Shown here: piece by piece, positions 59,259-64,000 of the stretch
How the letters are laid out: each line of letters begins with the position of its first letter
Numbering within the stretch: the first letter of the stretch is position 1
Source of the DNA: Bacteriovoracaceae bacterium
Lineage (GTDB): Bacteria > Bdellovibrionota > Bacteriovoracia > Bacteriovoracales > Bacteriovoracaceae
Length of the DNA stretch: 64,000 nt
Direction: 5' to 3'
NCBI GenBank assembly: GCA_947446575.1
Contig: CANFHC010000006.1
Location: 1 to 64,000 of the forward strand
Notes under the pieces: generated by a model
Databases searched by the model: none
What the model was told of the DNA's origin: nothing
Seen by the model: only the letters and a program-made list of their open reading frames with translations
Translations under genes and position numbers: made by a program

Positions 59259-60163
59259 AGGCGCGAATCTATCGGCTCTCCCAGAGCACGAGAAAACATG
59301 GGACGAGCTTTCATTAAATGTTCTGCCCCATAGACAACTAAAACTTTTTTATATTTATTAAGTCTCGTTTCAATTTGTTTCGTTAAAAATTGTTCTCTGA
59401 GCACGTCAACGGCATAGGCTATTTTATTACTCCACATTGGATTTTGGTCTATCTGTGGACTTATAGTTTCATCGCTAATATTTAGAATTTTAAATTCAGC
59501 ATTCATTTTCTTTTTATACAATTTTTTAAATTGAGCTACACTTATAAACTTATCTGCACGAAATTTTTTTGAAGAACGATTGAGTAGTTCGACTAATTTT
59601 TTATTGTTAAATTGTCCTTCTCTTTTTAGTGCCGGTAAGCCTCTTAAAGTATAAAAAGCAATTAACTCCTCATCGGTCACTCCACTTTTTTTAAGAGTAT
59701 TGTGAATGGCAGCGTCACTTGGTTCACCATAACAAAAAGGAATCTTCGCTCTCAATGCAAGATTCACAGCATAGGCATCCTCTCGACAGAACTTATATTT
59801 CTTTTTATGGCATTCAGATGCATAAGCAATATCATCGGGATCTGAAATAATTGTGAAAGCACTTCCTTCGACGATTAAAAAGTCTGGTTTAAACTCTTTC
59901 ATCGCTTTTTCAATTGTTTTTTGTGTAAGTGTTCCTGGTCCTTCTTGATGCACACTCGCTACGTAAACAAGATTTTTATCCCCATAATTATAGTTAGAAA
60001 TAAAGGGTGCTAAAAAGTTCTCACGACCTAATAATTTTGAGCTGTAGTCTTGTATAAGGCTCGAATCAAGAGTCACAGATTCATTTATAGGCGTTTTATA
60101 TTTGTCCAAATAAGAACAAGATGAAGAAGCGGATAGTGCTATTAGCATCAATAAAATTTTCAT
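59255..60163 (-). CDS. TraB / ChaN / TIKI-like lipoprotein
   Basis: 302-aa lipoprotein (KILLMLIALSASSSC, lipobox SSSC). Features of the EreA/ChaN/TraB/TIKI superfamily are visible: LVYVASVHQEG (first strand with His), FLIVEGSAF, IPFCYGEPSDA and VVYGAEHLMKA (final His in a YG-x-E-H strand). Some relatives are metalloproteases or haem-binding proteins. Role unknown. GGAG precedes the start. Its stop is shared with the Dph6-like gene through CTAG. Confidence 0.8.
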   Translation of the reverse strand: MKILLMLIALSASSSCSYLDKYKTPINESVTLDSSLIQDYSSKLLGRENFLAPFISNYNYGDKNLVYVASVHQEGPGTLTQKTIEKAMKEFKPDFLIVEGSAFTIISDPDDIAYASECHKKKYKFCREDAYAVNLALRAKIPFCYGEPSDAAIHNTLKKSGVTDEELIAFYTLRGLPALKREGQFNNKKLVELLNRSSKKFRADKFISVAQFKKLYKKKMNAEFKILNISDETISPQIDQNPMWSNKIAYAVDVLREQFLTKQIETRLNKYKKVLVVYGAEHLMKARPMFSRALGEPIDSRL

Positions 60164-60251
60164 ATCATCTCCATTACATCATTGAAGCAATCTATTGTTT
60201 TATTGTCCACATTAAATAAACGTATTAAGATGAGTTACTAAAAGGAAAATA

Positions 60252-61478
60252 ATGTTACCAGCCCTCAAACACAGAAACTATAAAATCTATCTCAGTGGAC
60301 AATTCGTCTCTCTAATTGGAACTTGGATGCAGCAGCTTGCGATGAGCTGGATGGTTTATAAATTAACTAACTCTGCTTTTTGGTTGGGGGTTTCTGCTTT
60401 TTCCGCGCAAATCCCCATGTTTTTATTTGGACTTTTTGCCGGAGTGATTGTCGATCACGTAGATCGTCATAAGCTTCTTATTTGGACACAATCACTTTCG
60501 GCGTTACAAGCTTTCACTCTGGCGGCCCTCACCTTGAGTGGAAAAATAAACCTTACTGAACTTATTATTTTAGATTTTACTCTTGGGACAATTAATTGTT
60601 TTGACATTACTGGTCGCCAATCTTTCGTCGTTCAAATGATAAAAAATAAATCTGATCTTCCCAACGCAATCGCACTAAATTCGTCCATTGTTAATATGAC
60701 AAGACTTATAGGTCCCGCAATTGCTGGAGCGATGATTGCAACTGTTGGTGAAGGGATGTGCTTTTTGATTAATGGAATAAGCTACATTGCCGTACTAATC
60801 GCACTCTTTTCTATAAATGTAGATAAATTAAAAAAGAAAAGATTTGAAATTAAAAAAATCTTCACCAATATTATTGATGGCTATCACGCTACTTTTGATA
60901 ATCCTTCTATCAGATCCGTTTTAATATTTGTAGCCTTCATGTGCTTTTTTGGAACTCCTTACATAACAGTGTTTCCTGCATTAGCAAAAACTATTCCTAA
61001 TGGTGGTGCTCATACATTGGGATGGATTTCAGCTGCTACAGGACTTGGCTCTTTAGTTGGAGCGCTTTATTTAGCCAACAGAAAAGGACCACCTGACTTA
61101 GGCGGTATCATCGCTTTTGGAGGACTCAACTTAGGAGTTTTTCTTATCATGCTCTCACGCATGAGTACTCTCCCATTAATGCTCGTATGTGTGTTTATGA
61201 CTGGAATGGGAATGATGTTGCAATTGAGTTCAACTAATACAGTCATTCAGACATTGGCCGATGATGAAAAACGTGGACGAGTCATGAGCTTTTTAACTTT
61301 AGCTCTTTTTGGTTCAGCACCATTTGGAAGTTTATTAATGGGTTCCATGGCCCAGCATTTGGGTTTGCATACAACATTTTTAATTAATGGAATAATTTGT
61401 GTAATAGGTGCTTACTTATTTATTAGGCGCGCTCCGGGCATCAATGCTCAAATCATCACTCATCTTCAAAATAATTAA
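60252..61478 (+). CDS. MFS transporter (EntS-like, MFS_3)
   Basis: 408-aa inner-membrane transporter with about 12 helices. The N-terminus [38 protein letters not shown] is characteristic of the MFS_3/EntS family, followed by [14 protein letters not shown]. The loop near [15 protein letters not shown] is the central cytoplasmic linker. Members export siderophores or drugs; specificity cannot be read. AAAGGAAA precedes the start. Its TAA is shared as TTAA with the convergent YaiI gene. Confidence 0.9.
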   Translation: MLPALKHRNYKIYLSGQFVSLIGTWMQQLAMSWMVYKLTNSAFWLGVSAFSAQIPMFLFGLFAGVIVDHVDRHKLLIWTQSLSALQAFTLAALTLSGKINLTELIILDFTLGTINCFDITGRQSFVVQMIKNKSDLPNAIALNSSIVNMTRLIGPAIAGAMIATVGEGMCFLINGISYIAVLIALFSINVDKLKKKRFEIKKIFTNIIDGYHATFDNPSIRSVLIFVAFMCFFGTPYITVFPALAKTIPNGGAHTLGWISAATGLGSLVGALYLANRKGPPDLGGIIAFGGLNLGVFLIMLSRMSTLPLMLVCVFMTGMGMMLQLSSTNTVIQTLADDEKRGRVMSFLTLALFGSAPFGSLLMGSMAQHLGLHTTFLINGIICVIGAYLFIRRAPGINAQIITHLQNN

Positions 61479-61930
61479 GAAAGAAGTTTATTTAAAGAAT
61501 TAGCAAAGGACTGTACATCTTTAGGACCAAAAGTTGCAGGCCCTCCAGTTATTGATCCTCCATCACGAAGCTCTTTCATAAAATCGCGCATCGATAAAAT
61601 TTCACCGATATTTTCCTCAGTATATATTTCTCCACGGGGATTAATAGCAATTGCACCCTTTTCAACTATTTTAGCGGCCAGTGGAATATCGGCCGTGATG
61701 ACCAAGTCATGAGGTTCCACATGATCAACAATATACTGATCGGCCACATCCAAACCTTTATCGACAATAATAAGTCGAATTAGGTCACTATGAGGAATTG
61801 TTTGGTAACTATTGGCAACTAACATAAGAGGCGTATTCACCCTGTGGGCAGCTTTAAAGACGATTTCCTTGACGGCTTTAGGGCAAGCGTCTGCATCGAT
61901 CCAAATTTTTTGAGCCTTCATTTTCACCAT
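61475..61930 (-). CDS. YaiI/YqxD family (DUF188) protein
   Basis: 151-aa protein with an [22 protein letters not shown] start, typical of DUF188, LVANS as second block, the acidic [18 protein letters not shown] and the [24 protein letters not shown] segment. A PIN-domain-like fold is known for the family; function is unproven. I start at ATG 61930 because GGGGGAA lies upstream; the ORF from 61981 adds only hydrophobic residues. Its stop is shared with the MFS gene. Confidence 0.88.
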   Translation of the reverse strand: MVKMKAQKIWIDADACPKAVKEIVFKAAHRVNTPLMLVANSYQTIPHSDLIRLIIVDKGLDVADQYIVDHVEPHDLVITADIPLAAKIVEKGAIAINPRGEIYTEENIGEILSMRDFMKELRDGGSITGGPATFGPKDVQSFANSLNKLLS

Positions 61931-62042
61931 TGATTTTCCCCCAATCAAAATTATAATTAATCCTAATAAAACTCTAAGCATTGAGAGCTGGCAATGTCCA
62001 ATTCCCCTAAAAAAAGTTAAAAACTCAAGGGTGAAGGAAATT

Positions 62043-62573
62043 TTAATATAAAAAGTGAAAAATCTTTTTTATTTCGTCTTCGCTCAACGCTTTTAATCTC
62101 TTTTCATTTCTAATCGTAATTGATTCGCCATCAGTTGATTTTTTTGTCGCCCTCTCAATATCTGCATTTCTTAAAATATGAATAACTGGAAATGGCGATC
62201 TTCCAATAAAATTTATTCGGTCATTCGTTTGAGTTTTTTCAAAAACATATTCAGGGTGAAATAGGGCCAGTTGAAAATCTTCTTGCAGTTCTAAGTCCTC
62301 TATTATCTCTTCACAAACACCAATGAAGTCGTTGAAGTCCAAAAAGCTCTGTCCGTCATCTGTAAATGCAATGAGAGTCGTAGCAATTTCAGAGTCTGGA
62401 GATTCGTTAATAAGTTCAATTTCGTCGAGGAAAATTCCACGTTGTTCATCAAAATCAGTACATTCACTTTCTATAAAGCGAACTAATCCCTTTTCGTAAG
62501 GGATTTTAGCGAATGGACATAAATCAAGTCCAATCACGATTTCTTCAAGCCAGTATTTAGATAATTTATTCAT
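62043..62573 (-). CDS. DUF1415 family protein
   Basis: 176-aa cytoplasmic protein with [12 protein letters not shown] (Cys-Pro-Phe-Ala) and the late [12 protein letters not shown] block, both typical of DUF1415. Function unknown; the single conserved Cys is of interest as a redox or metal site. ATG 62573 is chosen because AAGGA lies just upstream; upstream in-frame ATGs at 62591 and 62603 overlap the MacB stop region. It is 10 bp downstream of the MacB gene and is probably co-transcribed with it. Confidence 0.85.
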   Translation of the reverse strand: MNKLSKYWLEEIVIGLDLCPFAKIPYEKGLVRFIESECTDFDEQRGIFLDEIELINESPDSEIATTLIAFTDDGQSFLDFNDFIGVCEEIIEDLELQEDFQLALFHPEYVFEKTQTNDRINFIGRSPFPVIHILRNADIERATKKSTDGESITIRNEKRLKALSEDEIKKIFHFLY

Positions 62574-62583
62574 AAGATCCTTT

Positions 62584-64000
62584 TTATTCATGTCTAAGAG
62601 CATCGATTGGATTAAGTAAAGAAGCTTTTCTCGCGGGATAAATTCCGAAGATAATTCCGATGGAAGCAGAAAAGAAAAAAGCTAAAACAACAGATGAAAT
62701 TGAAATGGAAGTTGTCCAACCCGAAAGACTTCCGATTGCAACAACCACAAGCCATCCTAAGATTATTCCACTTATTCCACCTACGGCGCTCACGACAACT
62801 GATTCAGCTAAAAATTGAGCTAAGATATCCCATCGTTTTGCACCAATAGATTTTCTTAAACCAATTTCTCGAGTCCGCTCGGTTACAGAGACTAACATAA
62901 TATTCATAATTCCAATTCCTCCAACAACTAACGAGATTGCGGCAATTGAAGAAAGCAGAACCGACATAGTATTTGAACTTTGTTGAACAGCTGCTTGGAT
63001 ATCGGCCATATTGCGAATTTCAAAAGCTCCTTCACGTTGCGCTGGAGCGACTCTGTGACGAGTATTCATTAAACTTTTTATTTTATCTTCCGCAGCTTCC
63101 ATTTTTGTAGGATCGGTAATTTCTAAATCAATTGAATCAACATATTCTTTTCCAAGAAGTCGATGCATGGCCGTCAAAACAGGAATGATGACAACATCAT
63201 CTTGATCGCGAAAACTATTGGCCCCTTTTTCTGGCAGAATCCCGACAACTTGAAAATTAACTTTATTAATTTTAATCATTTCTCCAAGTGGATTTTGATT
63301 CCCAAAAATTTCTCGCACAACTGTCATTCCCACTAAAACGATACGAGATCTTTTTAAATTATCGGCTTCAGTAAAAAATCTGCCAGTTTGAGGCATGAGA
63401 TCATGGATGCGAGCATAATTAGCGCTCCCTCCGATAATTTGTGTACTCCAATTTTTATTTTGAAATGCAACTTGCCCACGACCGTTAACGTTGGCAGAAA
63501 AATACTTAACACTATCGATTTGATCTTTAATATATTGACCATCATCAATACTGAGTCTGGTTGTCGCCCCAGATTCTTGAGAGACACCACCAACCCGAAC
63601 AGCACCTGAGCGCAAAACTAATAAATTAGATCCAAGAGAAGAAAGTTGAGCTTCAATTTGTTTTTGAGCACCTCTTCCAATTGCCAACATAGCGATGACT
63701 GCGGCTACTCCAATTAGAATTCCCAACATGGATAATCCGGTTCGTACTTTATTTGCAGCTAAAGTTTTAAACCCTAAATTTAAATATTCAAAAATTTCTG
63801 TAAAAATATTGGCACTTTTATTCTGGAGATTAGCTCTTACTTCACTTGTTTTAAATGGTAGAGGAGCCAGCCTTTCATCAGATTGAATGGCTCCATCGCG
63901 CATACGAATAAGCCGTCTAGCTTGAAGGCCTACTTCTTCTTCATGAGTTACGATAACAATCGTAATGCCTTGATCATTTAATTCTTTCAGAATCGCAAGA
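62584..64000 (-). CDS. macB: MacB-type ABC transporter, ATPase-permease fusion (partial)
   Basis: The reading frame continues upstream of ATG 63903 to the window edge, encoding the end of an ABC ATPase (IVIVTHEEEVGLQARRLIRM: H-loop and following helix), so the gene is a fusion whose 5' part lies to the right of 64000. The visible permease has a first helix (VRTGLSMLGILIGVAAVIAMLAIG), a periplasmic MacB domain (GSNLLVLRSGAVRVGG, IIGGSANYARIHDLM) and three C-terminal helices with GIGIMNIMLVSVTERTREIGLRKSIGAK, the FtsX-like signature. MacB pumps substrates with a MacA adaptor and TolC. No adaptor is in this window. DUF1415 follows on the same strand. Confidence 0.93.
   Translation of the reverse strand, partial: LAILKELNDQGITIVIVTHEEEVGLQARRLIRMRDGAIQSDERLAPLPFKTSEVRANLQNKSANIFTEIFEYLNLGFKTLAANKVRTGLSMLGILIGVAAVIAMLAIGRGAQKQIEAQLSSLGSNLLVLRSGAVRVGGVSQESGATTRLSIDDGQYIKDQIDSVKYFSANVNGRGQVAFQNKNWSTQIIGGSANYARIHDLMPQTGRFFTEADNLKRSRIVLVGMTVVREIFGNQNPLGEMIKINKVNFQVVGILPEKGANSFRDQDDVVIIPVLTAMHRLLGKEYVDSIDLEITDPTKMEAAEDKIKSLMNTRHRVAPAQREGAFEIRNMADIQAAVQQSSNTMSVLLSSIAAISLVVGGIGIMNIMLVSVTERTREIGLRKSIGAKRWDILAQFLAESVVVSAVGGISGIILGWLVVVAIGSLSGWTTSISISSVVLAFFFSASIGIIFGIYPARKASLLNPIDALRHE

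Noticed and set aside
59264-59272. GCCGATAG as another sigma-28 -10
   Set aside because: It lies within the C-terminal codons of the TraB-like gene, far from any start.
1-64000. CRISPR array or transposon
   Set aside because: No regularly spaced repeats, cas genes or terminal inverted repeats were seen at reading depth available by eye.

Overview
The window is AT-rich, densely packed chromosomal DNA from a Gram-negative bacterium. About 63 protein genes occupy both strands. I see no rRNA, tRNA or CRISPR array. Many exported proteins carry lipobox or Sec signals, several are outer-membrane barrel-like, and single-domain response regulators, an RR-HD-GYP protein and YajQ are present. Envelope lipoproteins of the LpoB and LPP20 type occur with many lineage-restricted exported proteins. 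Together these suggest a Bdellovibrionota / Bacteriovorax-like lineage; this is inference from content, and no marker gene proves it. Most genes are housekeeping: mutM, gltX, msrA, hrpB, rmuC, pdxH, menB, rlmC, a transketolase-like enzyme and ABC-F. The only sign of mobility is a tyrosine recombinase at the extreme left edge, followed by a repeat-rich hairpin.

Layout. 0-2.2 kb: integrase, then mutM. 2.3-8.3 kb: exported barrel-like protein, large lipoprotein, and a yajQ / membrane protein / Nudix operon. 8.4-15.7 kb: minus-strand block of di-heme cytochrome, ABC-F, methyltransferase, gltX, aldehyde dehydrogenase and a small Cys-rich protein. 15.9-24 kb: PAP2 phosphatase and divergent transketolase, then exported proteins, an alkaline-phosphatase-family enzyme and a receiver protein. 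24-29 kb: HAD, LplT-like MFS, glutaredoxin 2, receiver protein and a cytochrome c-FTR1 fusion. 29.1-35.1 kb: a five-gene minus-strand envelope cluster (two LPP20-like proteins, LpoB-like, TPR-like lipoprotein, ABC1/UbiB-kinase-like lipoprotein). 35.3-38.5 kb: exported HEARH protein, coiled-coil protein and HAMP-like membrane protein. 38.5-53 kb: metabolic and repair genes, including a DUF1704 (QEGLA) metallopeptidase, a four-gene unit ending in menB, rmuC, aldehyde dehydrogenase-msrA and RR/HD-GYP-tatD. 53.2-64 kb: hrpB, metallophosphoesterase, HAD lipoprotein, Dph6-like ATPase, TraB/ChaN-like lipoprotein, MFS, YaiI, DUF1415 and the C-terminal part of a MacB-type ABC transporter that runs off the right edge.

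The most interesting region is 29.1-35.1 kb. A protein with the ABC1/UbiB catalytic layout carries a lipoprotein signal and sits downstream of LpoB/LPP20-type lipoproteins, so a kinase-like fold appears to act outside the cytoplasm. A second signal is a CCGATA(A/G) element placed exactly 7 nt before the start codon of three genes for exported proteins, which suggests leaderless transcripts from FliA-like promoters. A fourth, better-spaced copy precedes a coiled-coil exported protein. Several start codons were moved from the longest possible ORF to positions supported by a Shine-Dalgarno sequence or signal peptide; each is explained in its entry.
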